Source of the DNA: Propionibacteriales bacterium
GTDB taxonomy: Bacteria; Actinomycetota; Actinomycetes; Propionibacteriales; Propionibacteriaceae
NCBI GenBank assembly: GCA_017882655.1
Contig: JADGPB010000027.1
Location: 1-13,233, forward strand
Reading direction: 5' to 3'
DNA length: 13,233 nucleotides
In this document: positions 1 through 6,291 of the stretch, one piece after another
Layout of the letters: each line of letters starts with the position of its first letter
Position numbering within the stretch: the first letter of the stretch is position 1
Program-made: the position numbers and the translations under genes
The notes under the pieces: model-generated
Database searches by the model: none
The model's input: only the letters and a program-made list of their open reading frames with translations
Told to the model about the DNA's origin: nothing

Positions 1-465
1 AAGGCCGACTTCCAGATGACCGGTACGAACGAGCTCACGGTCACCTCGTCGCCGAAGATGCCGGCCGGTTCGCTCCACGCGACCGCGGGCGAGCCGTTCG
101 TCGTCCCGAGCAAGGGCGCGAACATGGCCGGTGGCAAGGAGGTACTGCGCGCGATGCTCAGCAACGCCGCGGCGACCAACTTCGCCAAGACCCGTCTCGC
201 CCTGACCGTCGTCAAGGACACCGTCCCTGCGGACGGCTTCGGCTCGACGGCACTCGTCTCGCAGAGCAAGCTCCTCGCCACCGCGGGGAACAACACCTTC
301 AGCTGGCAGTTCATCGACTACTACGGCATCAACAAGGCCAACCTGGTAGTCATGAACTCCTTCCTTGAAGGGCAGATGTCGGCGGATGATGCCCGTAAGG
401 GTCTTCAGGCGATCGTCGACAAGGTGGCTAACGACTCCAGCGTGAAGAAGCTCCAGGTCTCGTAA
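1..465 (+). CDS. ABC sugar importer solute-binding protein, C-terminal part (NgcE-like)
   Basis: This is the last 154 codons of an extracellular carbohydrate-binding lipoprotein; the start, signal peptide and lipobox lie left of the window. The frame is open from base 1 and ends at TAA 463-465. The visible part has the look of a family 1 solute-binding C-terminal lobe: a GEPFVVPSKG loop, an 'AGGKEVLRAMLSNAAA' helix, and the final helices with 'SFLEGQMSADDARKGLQAIVDKV', where a conserved G(Q/K)xSxDxA pattern precedes the last amphipathic helix. Two MalF/MalG-type permeases follow 38 bp downstream, which fixes its role as the receptor of an ABC importer. The permeases resemble those of the N-acetylglucosamine/chitobiose (Ngc) group, so an amino sugar or short oligosaccharide is a reasonable guess, but the substrate cannot be read from this fragment. 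Confidence 0.82.
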   Translation, partial: KADFQMTGTNELTVTSSPKMPAGSLHATAGEPFVVPSKGANMAGGKEVLRAMLSNAAATNFAKTRLALTVVKDTVPADGFGSTALVSQSKLLATAGNNTFSWQFIDYYGINKANLVVMNSFLEGQMSADDARKGLQAIVDKVANDSSVKKLQVS

Positions 466-475
466 CCACTTTTAG

Positions 476-490
476 GCGCCTCGTTGGCGC
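476..490 (+). promoter_or_regulatory. Intercistronic hairpin between binding protein and permease genes
   Basis: GCGCC (476-480) and GGCGC (486-490) form a 5-bp stem with loop TCGTT, 10 bp after the stop codon of the binding-protein gene and directly before the ribosome binding site AGGGGG (491-496) of the first permease. Small hairpins here are common in sugar ABC operons, where they protect the upstream mRNA so that the receptor is made in excess over the membrane subunits. That role is inferred; only the inverted repeat is seen. Confidence 0.45.
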
Positions 491-503
491 AGGGGGTTTG
501 TAC

Positions 504-1532
504 ATGTCGATGGCGGGGAACTCCAGCACATCGTGGCCTGCTGCTCCAACGTCTGTTTCCCCTCCCCCCGCGGCTGATCGCCGCGCGGGGAGGTGGCGGC
601 GCAACCTGACCTTCGACAAGATCTCGCTGTTCGTGGTCTTCCTGGGTCTGCCGCTCGCCCTGTACATCACGTTCGTGGTCTCGCCCCTGATCCAGGCCGT
701 GAGCTACTCGTTCACGGACTGGAGCGGCTTCACCGCCGACTTCAAGCCGGTTGGCCTGGCGAACTACGTCAAGATCCTGTCCGACGACACCTTCCAGAAG
801 GCGATGTACAACAACGCGCTTCTCGCCGTCGTCGTACCGCTCATCATCATCGTCCTCTCGCTGGCACTGGCCACGCTGGTCACGGTCGGCGGCGCGAGCT
901 CAGGCCAGATCCGCGGCATCAAGGGCGCGGGGTTCTACCGGGTCATCTCGTTCTTCCCGTACGCAATGCCGGCCATCATCACCGGCATCATGTGGAACCT
1001 GATCTTCGACCCGAGCAGCGGCCTGGTGAACGGGATCCTCACCGGGCTCGGCTTCTCCAACTTCAAGTCGTTCCCCTGGCTCGGCAACATCCGTACGGCC
1101 ATGCCGACGATGATGTTCGTCATCGTCTGGGGCTTCGTCGGCTTCTACATGGTGCTGTTCATCGCCGCCATCAAGGGCATCCCGGCGGAGATCTTCGAAG
1201 CGGCACGGATCGACGGCGCGGGCCGGTTCCGTACCGCCATCAGCATCACCGTCCCGCTCATCCGTGAGAACGTCCAGACCGCCTACATCTACCTCGGGAT
1301 CATGGCGATCGACGCGTTCGTCTACGCGCAAGCGTTGAACCCACAAGGCGGCCCGAACAACTCCACGTTGACGATGAGTCAGGAGCTGCTGACGACGGCG
1401 TTCAACAAGGGCCAGTTCGGCGTCGCCTGTGCCATGGGCGTCGTGATGGGCCTCATGACCGTTCTCTTCGCAGCGGTCGTCTTCACTGTGAACCGAGTCT
1501 CCGGCGGCAAGGACAGGATCACCCTCGCATGA
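504..1532 (+). CDS. Sugar ABC transporter permease, MalF-type (NgcF-like)
   Basis: This is a 342-aa integral membrane subunit of a carbohydrate ABC importer. After a Pro/Ser/Arg-rich cytoplasmic N-terminus of about 35 residues come about six hydrophobic segments, starting with a 'SLFVVFLGLPLALYITFVV' segment. The EAA loop that docks on the ATPase is clear at E232 (EAARIDGAGRFRT). The stretch 'NVQTAYIYLGIMAIDAFVY' followed by a GGPNNST loop and a conserved GVACAMGVVM segment resembles NgcF-group permeases known from Streptomyces. I chose ATG 504 because AGGGGG lies 7 nt upstream; a TTG at 498 would overlap that site, and ATG 510 is also possible. Its stop overlaps the next start (ATGA, 1529-1532), so the two permeases are translationally coupled and presumably form a heterodimer. 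Confidence 0.93.
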   Translation: MSMAGNSSTSWPAAPTSVSPPPAADRRAGRWRRNLTFDKISLFVVFLGLPLALYITFVVSPLIQAVSYSFTDWSGFTADFKPVGLANYVKILSDDTFQKAMYNNALLAVVVPLIIIVLSLALATLVTVGGASSGQIRGIKGAGFYRVISFFPYAMPAIITGIMWNLIFDPSSGLVNGILTGLGFSNFKSFPWLGNIRTAMPTMMFVIVWGFVGFYMVLFIAAIKGIPAEIFEAARIDGAGRFRTAISITVPLIRENVQTAYIYLGIMAIDAFVYAQALNPQGGPNNSTLTMSQELLTTAFNKGQFGVACAMGVVMGLMTVLFAAVVFTVNRVSGGKDRITLA

Positions 1533-2398
1533 GCACCCAGGCCGTAGTTCCGGTCCGCAAGCACGTCACAGCCGCCGAGCGGTCGATCGCGGTGAGCAGC
1601 CACGTCGTCCTGTCGATCTGGGCGATCATCGTCATCCTGCCGCTGCTGTGGACGTTGATGACGTCGTTCAAGACGACCTCGGAGATCTTCGCGTCCCCCT
1701 TCCAGCTCCCGGCCAAAGCTCAGTTCGTGAACTACAGCGAGGCGTGGACAACCGCGGGGATCGGGAACTTCTTCTTCAACACGATCTTCGTCGTCGGCTC
1801 GGCGCTGGTCCTCGTCATGCTCTTGGGGTCGATGTGCGCGTACATCCTGGCTCGCTTCGACTTCCCAGGGAACCGCATCATCTACTACATGATGCTGGGC
1901 GGTCTGATGATCCCGATCTTCCTCGCGATCGTGCCGCTGTTCTTCGTGCTGCGTAACTTCGGGTTGCTCAACACGCTGCCCGGCCTGGCCATCACCTACG
2001 TGGCGTTCGCGTTGCCGTTCACGGTCTTCTTCCTCTACGCGTTCTTCCGGCAGCTGCCGTACGAGATCAGCGAGGCGGCGGCGATCGACGGCGCCAACGA
2101 GTGGCGGACGTTCTTCCAGATCATGCTGCCGATGGCGAAGCCGGGCCTCGCCACGGTCGCGATCATGAACTTCCTCGGCCTGTGGAACCAGTTCCTCCTG
2201 CCGGTGGCGTTGAACACGAACCAGAAGAACTACGTGCTGAGCCAAGGGTTGGCGGCGTTCGCCTCGTCCGCGGGGTACGACGTCAACTTCGGCGCACTGT
2301 TCGCCGCAGTGGTCATCACCGTGGCGCCGGTTCTTGTGGTCTACGTGATCTTCCAGCGCCAGCTTCAGGGATCCGTGTCTCAAGGCACGATGAAGTAG
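1529..2398 (+). CDS. Sugar ABC transporter permease, MalG-type (NgcG-like)
   Basis: This 289-aa protein is the second membrane subunit of the importer. It shows the usual MalG order: an N-terminal membrane segment around residues 25-47, then 'LMTSFKTTSEIFASPFQLP', then five more hydrophobic segments. Its EAA loop starts at E182 (EAAAIDGANEWRTFF), followed by 'LPMAKPGLA', and the end 'VVYVIFQRQLQGSVSQGTMK' is typical of the family, whose C-terminus usually carries a Q(R/K)xxxxGxxxGxxK pattern. The overall pattern (SFKTTSEIF, LARFDFPGNR, LPFTVFFLYAFFR, QGLA) resembles actinobacterial NgcG permeases. Its start overlaps the previous stop by 4 bp. No ATPase gene follows; a strong terminator does. 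The nucleotide-binding subunit must come from elsewhere, as is normal for actinobacterial sugar importers served by a shared MsiK-type ATPase. Confidence 0.93.
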   Translation: MSTQAVVPVRKHVTAAERSIAVSSHVVLSIWAIIVILPLLWTLMTSFKTTSEIFASPFQLPAKAQFVNYSEAWTTAGIGNFFFNTIFVVGSALVLVMLLGSMCAYILARFDFPGNRIIYYMMLGGLMIPIFLAIVPLFFVLRNFGLLNTLPGLAITYVAFALPFTVFFLYAFFRQLPYEISEAAAIDGANEWRTFFQIMLPMAKPGLATVAIMNFLGLWNQFLLPVALNTNQKNYVLSQGLAAFASSAGYDVNFGALFAAVVITVAPVLVVYVIFQRQLQGSVSQGTMK

Positions 2399-2409
2399 TA
2401 CCAGCGAGG

Positions 2410-2459
2410 GCGATCGGGCCGGACAGGGCACAACGAAGTGCCTCGTCCGGCCCGATCGC
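2410..2459 (+). terminator. Hairpin terminator of the sugar ABC operon
   Basis: A perfect 15-bp inverted repeat (2410-2424 with 2445-2459) is extended inward by a second stem (GGGCAC 2426-2431 with GTGCCT 2438-2443, including one G-U pair) after a single A/C mismatch, closing on loop AACGAA. It starts 12 bp after the permease stop. There is no clear U-tract after it (CTATCGTTG), as is common for actinobacterial terminators. Its right arm ends only 12 bp before the next start codon. Confidence 0.85.
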
Positions 2460-2471
2460 TATCGTTGCCCG

Positions 2472-3176
2472 GTGTCGAAGAACCAACCGCCGGAACAGCA
2501 GCCACCTCCCGTACAGCGCCTTCGTGTGCGGTACGCGAAACGTGGCCGGGCGCGGTTCACTTCGCACCGTGACTTCTCCCGGGCCTTCGAGCGTGCGCTT
2601 GTCCGAGCCCAAGTGCCGATGGCGTACTCGTCAGGGTTCAACCCGCACCTGAGGATCTCGTACGCGAATGCGTCGCCCACCGGTGCCGCGACGGAGGCCG
2701 AGTACCTCGAGATCGCCCTCGCCACGGTGTGCGACCCGCAGGCCGTGAGGGACGCGCTCGACGAAGCGCTTCCTCCTGGCCTCGACGTGCTCGCCGTGGT
2801 CGAGGCCACGCCGCAGTCGCTCACGGATCTGCTCCAGGCGTCGCGCTGGGAGATCGACCTCATCGACGGGGAGCCGAGCGTCATCGCCCACGCGGTTGAG
2901 GACTTTCTCGCCCGCGACGCGGTCGAGGTGACTCGGATGACGAAGTCGGGGCTGCGGACGTTCGACGCCCGCGCCGCGGTGGTCGAGCTCGCTCCACTCG
3001 AGGGAACGCGCGTCGCGCTGCTGAGCCTGCACGGCACCCCACTCGTCCGCCCCGACGATGTGGTGAGAGGGCTCCGGCTCGTCGCGCCAGAACTCGCCAC
3101 GGACCAGCCGCCGCTCCTCATGAGGATCGAGCAGGGGCCCTTCGTCGACGGTCGCATCACCGACCCGCTCGTCTGA
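2472..3176 (+). CDS. TIGR03936/DUF2344 family protein (radical SAM-linked protein)
   Basis: This 234-aa soluble protein belongs to the 'radical SAM-linked' family of unknown function. The diagnostic N-terminal block is nearly intact: QRLRVRYAKRGRARFTSHRD (about residues 15-34), then AFERALVRAQVPMAYSSGFN and PHLRISYANASPTGAATEAE, leading into YLEIAL. A looser C-terminal half follows (LTDLLQASRWEIDLIDGEPS). The gene normally sits directly downstream of a B12-binding/radical SAM gene (TIGR03960) and upstream of rne; here the rne neighbour is kept but the radical SAM gene is not adjacent. GTG 2472 is the likely start because it leaves the usual short tail before the conserved block, although no good ribosome binding site precedes it (TTGCCCG). 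A tRNA or rRNA modification role has been suggested by context, but nothing in the sequence proves it. Confidence 0.85.
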   Translation: MSKNQPPEQQPPPVQRLRVRYAKRGRARFTSHRDFSRAFERALVRAQVPMAYSSGFNPHLRISYANASPTGAATEAEYLEIALATVCDPQAVRDALDEALPPGLDVLAVVEATPQSLTDLLQASRWEIDLIDGEPSVIAHAVEDFLARDAVEVTRMTKSGLRTFDARAAVVELAPLEGTRVALLSLHGTPLVRPDDVVRGLRLVAPELATDQPPLLMRIEQGPFVDGRITDPLV

Positions 3177-3445
3177 AGCTCTGACGCGAGTCTGCCGAGC
3201 GATGCCGATGACTGTGCGATACTGGCCCACGGCAGGACATCATCCAGACGTCCACCAATGATGGACATCGCTTCGCAGCGTGACCGCGACGTGCCCCTGG
3301 ATCTCCGGGGGACTGACCGCGGCGGCCGGTGAGGTGGCGTCCGTCGGGCCAGATGACTTCGTGCGCGGCGACCGGACACCCTCCCGAGCCGCGCCGCCGA
3401 TTCCGGCGCCGGGATCCGGTGCCGGTGAATGGAGCAGACATGCTC
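3177..3445 (+). promoter_or_regulatory. Structured 5' leader of the RNase E gene
   Basis: The 263-nt gap before rne has no convincing reading frame but many inverted repeats. Hairpin A: 3291-3313 (CCCCTGG pairs CCGGGGG around loop ATCT, extended by GT/AC past a bulged G). Hairpin B: GAGGTG 3331-3336 with 3377-3383 (one bulged C), then TCCG 3340-3343 with CGGA 3373-3376 and TCG 3344-3346 with CGA 3369-3371. Hairpin C: 3403-3412 with 3416-3425, ten pairs including one G-U, loop GAT. Hairpin D: GAGCA 3432-3436 with TGCTC 3441-3445, enclosing part of the Shine-Dalgarno sequence and the start codon. Weaker stems lie at 3250-3266 and 3269-3280. A possible -10 box GATACT (3218-3223), lacking a good -35, would put the RNA start near 3230. 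In E. coli the rne 5' UTR is known to mediate RNase E autoregulation; a similar role here is inferred from position and structure. Confidence 0.5.
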
Positions 3446-5827
3446 GATGACACGGTTGACGTACCGCAGACAGATCCACCGAAGGACGGACAGAGGGCGC
3501 CACGCCGCCGTCGCGCCGTGTCCCGCCCAGCAGGACCGCCCGCAGCCGCTTCGGCTCCGGCCGCCCCGGCTCCGTCCCCCTCCGCTCCGGCTGAGCTCCC
3601 CGCGGTGACTGCCCCGCAGGAGACCGGTGACGTACCAGGTCTCACGACGACATCCGACGCTGCCGCTGTGGAGTCGCGCCCTCGCCGGTCGCGCGCCAAG
3701 TCAACGCGGGCTCCCGTGGTCGAGCCGAAGGCCACCGAACCGGTTGAGCCCCAGCCCGAGCCGCAGCTCGAGCCGGTTGCCCCCTCGGCGCCGGAGACCA
3801 TCTTCTCCCATGGGTCGGATGACTCGGTTTCGAAGGCACTCTTCGCGCTGGAGGGCACACGTGCCCCTCGTCGCAGGCGCGCCGCGAGCCGCCCGGCCGG
3901 CGCCCCGGCACCGATCGATCTGGCCGCCATCACCGCTGCCCTCTCGAACCCAGGCACCGACGCCGTCGTCGACCCTGACGACGTGGTGGCCGAGGACGAA
4001 GACGAAGACGAGTCGCTGGCGCTGGGCGATGCCGAGGCGCCGGACGAGGCCGAGCTCGCAGACGACGAGGCCGCAGACGATGTCGACGGCGAGGGTTTGC
4101 CGCGTCGTCGGCGCCGACGTCGTGGGGGACGTCGCCGTCGTCGCGGACCGGACGATGTGGACGCGGAGTCCGACGAGCCTACGGACGGGGAGACCGAACC
4201 CGAGGCGGAAGCCGAAGCCGAGGAGTCCGAGGCGGTGGAGGGCGACGAGCCCGTCAGCGCGAGCAGCCGTCGCCGGCGCCGCCGTCGTCGTCGCGGAGAG
4301 GACGCCACGGCAGCCGATGACGATCCCACTGAGGTAGTCGTGCGTGTACGGGAGCCTCGTGGCCGCCGTCGTCCGGCCGCCCCGGTGGACGAGGTCACGG
4401 GCATCGAAGGCTCCACGCGGATGGAAGCGAAGAGGCAGCGTCGCCGTGAGGGCCGTGCAGCCGGACGTCGCCGCGCCCCGATCCTTTCCGAGGCCGAGTT
4501 CCTGGCCCGTCGTGAGTCCGTCGAGCGCGTGATGCTCGTACGCCAGGCCGAAGACTTCAGCCAGATCGCCGTTCTCGAGGACGGTGTCCTCGTCGAGCAC
4601 TACGTCGACCGCGCATCGGCGACATCGCTGATCGGCAACGTGTACGTCGGCAAGGTTCAGAATGTCCTGCCGAGCATGGAGGCAGCCTTCGTCGACATCG
4701 GCCGCGGCCGCAACGCCGTGCTCTACGCGGGCGAGGTCGACTGGGACGCGTTCGGCTCCGAGGGGCAGAGCCGCCAGGTCGAGAAGGTCTTCTCGTCCGG
4801 GCAGAGCATCCTCGTCCAGGTCACGAAGGACCCGGTCGGGGCGAAGGGTGCCCGTCTCACCGCGCACATCTCGCTGCCGGGCCGCTACCTCGTGTACGCG
4901 CCGGGCGGTCACCTGTCCGGCATCTCCCGCAAGCTGCCGGAGCAGGAGCGGAACCGGCTCAAGGACATCCTCGGCGACCTCGTTGCCGAAGACGCCTCGG
5001 TGATCATCCGTACCGCTGCCGAGGGTGTGAGCGAGGAAGAGCTCGTCCGCGACATCACCCGGCTCAAGGCGCAGTGGGAATCCATCGAGAAGAAGGTCAA
5101 GCAGGGCTCCGTGCCGCAGATGCTGTACGGCGAGCCTGACCTGACCGTACGGATCGTGCGCGACCTGTTCACCGAGGACTTCACCAAGCTCGTCGTGGAC
5201 AGCAACGGCAAGGCCGACGACGCGTTCGACACGGTGTCCGCGTACGTGAACCACGTCGCGCCGCACCTCGCGGACCGCGTCAAGCAGTGGGACCACGAGG
5301 CGGACGGTGACCTGTTCACCCAGCACCGCATCGACGAGCAGATCGCCAAGGCCCTCGAGCGGAAGGTGTTCCTCCCATCGGGAGGGTCGCTCATCATCGA
5401 TCGCACCGAGGCGATGACCGTCATCGACGTCAACACCGGCAAGTTCACCGGCTCCGGCGGCAACCTCGAGGCGACCGTCACCGCCAACAACCTTGAGGCT
5501 GCGGAGGAGATCGTCCGCCAGCTGAGGCTGCGGGACATCGGCGGCATCATCGTCATCGACTTCATCGACATGGTGCTGCCCAACAACCGCGAGCTCCTGC
5601 TGCGTCGTCTCGTCGAGTGCCTTGGCCGGGACCGTACGCGCCACCAGGTCGCGGAGGTCACCTCTCTGGGTCTCGTACAGATGACGCGGAAGAAGATCGG
5701 TACGGGTCTGGCGGAGGCTTTCACCGAGCCCTGTGAGGTCTGCCACGGGCGCGGCTACCACCGTCACGACGAGCCTGTGGAGACTCAGGCGCCCGCTGAC
5801 GGCGGCGACCGGAGGCGTCGGCACTAG
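3440..5827 (+). CDS. rne: Ribonuclease E/G family endoribonuclease
   Basis: This 795-aa enzyme is the central single-strand endoribonuclease of RNA decay and rRNA/tRNA processing. Residues 1 to about 360 are a disordered arm of alternating acidic and Arg-rich blocks (R222-R228, R231-R235, R277-R285) with a duplicated motif at residues 20-35 and 142-157. The conserved core begins near M365 (MLVRQAEDFSQIAVLEDG), with an S1 domain around 'NVYVGKVQNVLPSMEAAFVD'. The DNase I-like catalytic site is intact: D663 and N665 (VIDVNTG) and D707 (IVIDFID), matching E. coli D303, N305 and D346 with almost the same spacing. The zinc-link CxxC that joins dimers is C765/C768 (CEVCHGRG). The protein stops about 27 residues later, so no C-terminal scaffold exists. 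I chose ATG 3440 (GGAG at 3431-3434); GTG 3329 is in frame but would add 37 odd residues and lies inside the structured leader. Confidence 0.95.
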   Translation: MLDDTVDVPQTDPPKDGQRAPRRRRAVSRPAGPPAAASAPAAPAPSPSAPAELPAVTAPQETGDVPGLTTTSDAAAVESRPRRSRAKSTRAPVVEPKATEPVEPQPEPQLEPVAPSAPETIFSHGSDDSVSKALFALEGTRAPRRRRAASRPAGAPAPIDLAAITAALSNPGTDAVVDPDDVVAEDEDEDESLALGDAEAPDEAELADDEAADDVDGEGLPRRRRRRRGGRRRRRGPDDVDAESDEPTDGETEPEAEAEAEESEAVEGDEPVSASSRRRRRRRRRGEDATAADDDPTEVVVRVREPRGRRRPAAPVDEVTGIEGSTRMEAKRQRRREGRAAGRRRAPILSEAEFLARRESVERVMLVRQAEDFSQIAVLEDGVLVEHYVDRASATSLIGNVYVGKVQNVLPSMEAAFVDIGRGRNAVLYAGEVDWDAFGSEGQSRQVEKVFSSGQSILVQVTKDPVGAKGARLTAHISLPGRYLVYAPGGHLSGISRKLPEQERNRLKDILGDLVAEDASVIIRTAAEGVSEEELVRDITRLKAQWESIEKKVKQGSVPQMLYGEPDLTVRIVRDLFTEDFTKLVVDSNGKADDAFDTVSAYVNHVAPHLADRVKQWDHEADGDLFTQHRIDEQIAKALERKVFLPSGGSLIIDRTEAMTVIDVNTGKFTGSGGNLEATVTANNLEAAEEIVRQLRLRDIGGIIVIDFIDMVLPNNRELLLRRLVECLGRDRTRHQVAEVTSLGLVQMTRKKIGTGLAEAFTEPCEVCHGRGYHRHDEPVETQAPADGGDRRRRH

Positions 5828-5844
5828 CAAGGATCGGGCCGGGT

Positions 5845-5874
5845 TTGACCCCTTCGAACCTCGACACGTAGGAT
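5845..5874 (+). promoter_or_regulatory. Promoter of rplU-rpmA
   Basis: TTGACC (5845-5850) and TAGGAT (5869-5874) are separated by 18 bp, a good housekeeping sigma factor promoter. It lies just after the rne stop (5827), so the ribosomal protein genes need not depend on rne transcription. Initiation would fall near 5881, giving a leader of about 95 nt before the L21 start. Confidence 0.65.
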
Positions 5875-5880
5875 TGCCCC

Positions 5881-5974
5881 TCGGTGCCCTGCCTGACATG
5901 TCGTGGCGGTGGGCAGCTGAGGAGCCGCGCGGCGCGCAGGCTCCACCATGGACGAAGAAGAGAGTAGGTCAGGC
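5881..5974 (+). promoter_or_regulatory. Leader of rplU mRNA with two hairpins
   Basis: The region between the predicted RNA start and the L21 start codon contains CTGCC (5889-5893) paired with GGCAG (5912-5916), and GGAGCC (5921-5926) paired with GGCTCC (5939-5944). The second stem encloses a GC-only segment. A leader able to fold before a ribosomal protein gene suggests autoregulation by L21, as known in other bacteria, but no specific L21 leader family was recognised here. Confidence 0.35.
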
Positions 5975-6280
5975 GTGTACGCGATCGTGCGCAGTGGCGG
6001 ACGCCAGCACAAGGTTGCCGTGGGTGACGTCTTGGAGATCGACAAGATCGTTGCCAAGGCGGGTGACGTGGTCAATCTGACCCCACTCCTGCTCGTCGAC
6101 GGCGATGACGTCACGATGAGCGCCGAAAAGCTCCAGAAGGTCGCTGTGACCGCTGAGGTAGTCGGCGACACCAAGGGTCCCAAGATCCGCATCATCAAGT
6201 TCAAGAACAAGACCGGATACCGGAAGCGCCAGGGTCACCGTCAGCGGTACACCCAGGTCAAGGTCACTGGGATCAAGTGA
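5975..6280 (+). CDS. rplU: 50S ribosomal protein L21
   Basis: This 101-aa protein is the large-subunit protein L21, which binds 23S rRNA near the base of the subunit together with L20. The start 'YAIVRSGGRQHKVAVGDVLEIDK' and the C-terminal signature 'KFKNKTGYRKRQGHRQRYTQ', followed by VKVTGIK, are diagnostic. GTG 5975 gives the usual family length, about 100 residues with the Y-A-(I/V) start at position 2; an in-frame ATG at 5948 would add an uncharacteristic acidic MDEEESRSG and is rejected. A weak ribosome site (TAGG, 5965-5968) lies 6 nt upstream. rpmA follows after 11 bp in the standard rplU-rpmA operon. Confidence 0.97.
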   Translation: MYAIVRSGGRQHKVAVGDVLEIDKIVAKAGDVVNLTPLLLVDGDDVTMSAEKLQKVAVTAEVVGDTKGPKIRIIKFKNKTGYRKRQGHRQRYTQVKVTGIK

Positions 6281-6291
6281 GGGGTTGACAC

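Noticed and set aside
1379..2431. A 350-codon minus-strand frame opposite the second permease
   Set aside because: Charged low-complexity translation without homology, opposite a clear MalG-type permease.
3329..3439. N-terminal extension of RNase E from GTG 3329
   Set aside because: It lacks a ribosome site at sensible spacing, falls within paired leader RNA, and ATG 3440 has GGAG at good distance.
4080..4320. Runs of CGT/CGC units resembling a microsatellite
   Set aside because: They are Arg codon runs in frame in the RNase E arm, with mixed synonymous codons, so they are explained by coding.
3701..5899. A 732-codon open frame on the minus strand, opposite RNase E
   Set aside because: Its composition is what antisense of GC-rich code gives, with no domain or ribosome site, while the plus strand encodes an unmistakable RNase E.
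5948..5974. L21 start at ATG 5948
   Set aside because: It would add nine acidic residues not found in L21; GTG 5975 gives the family N-terminus and length.
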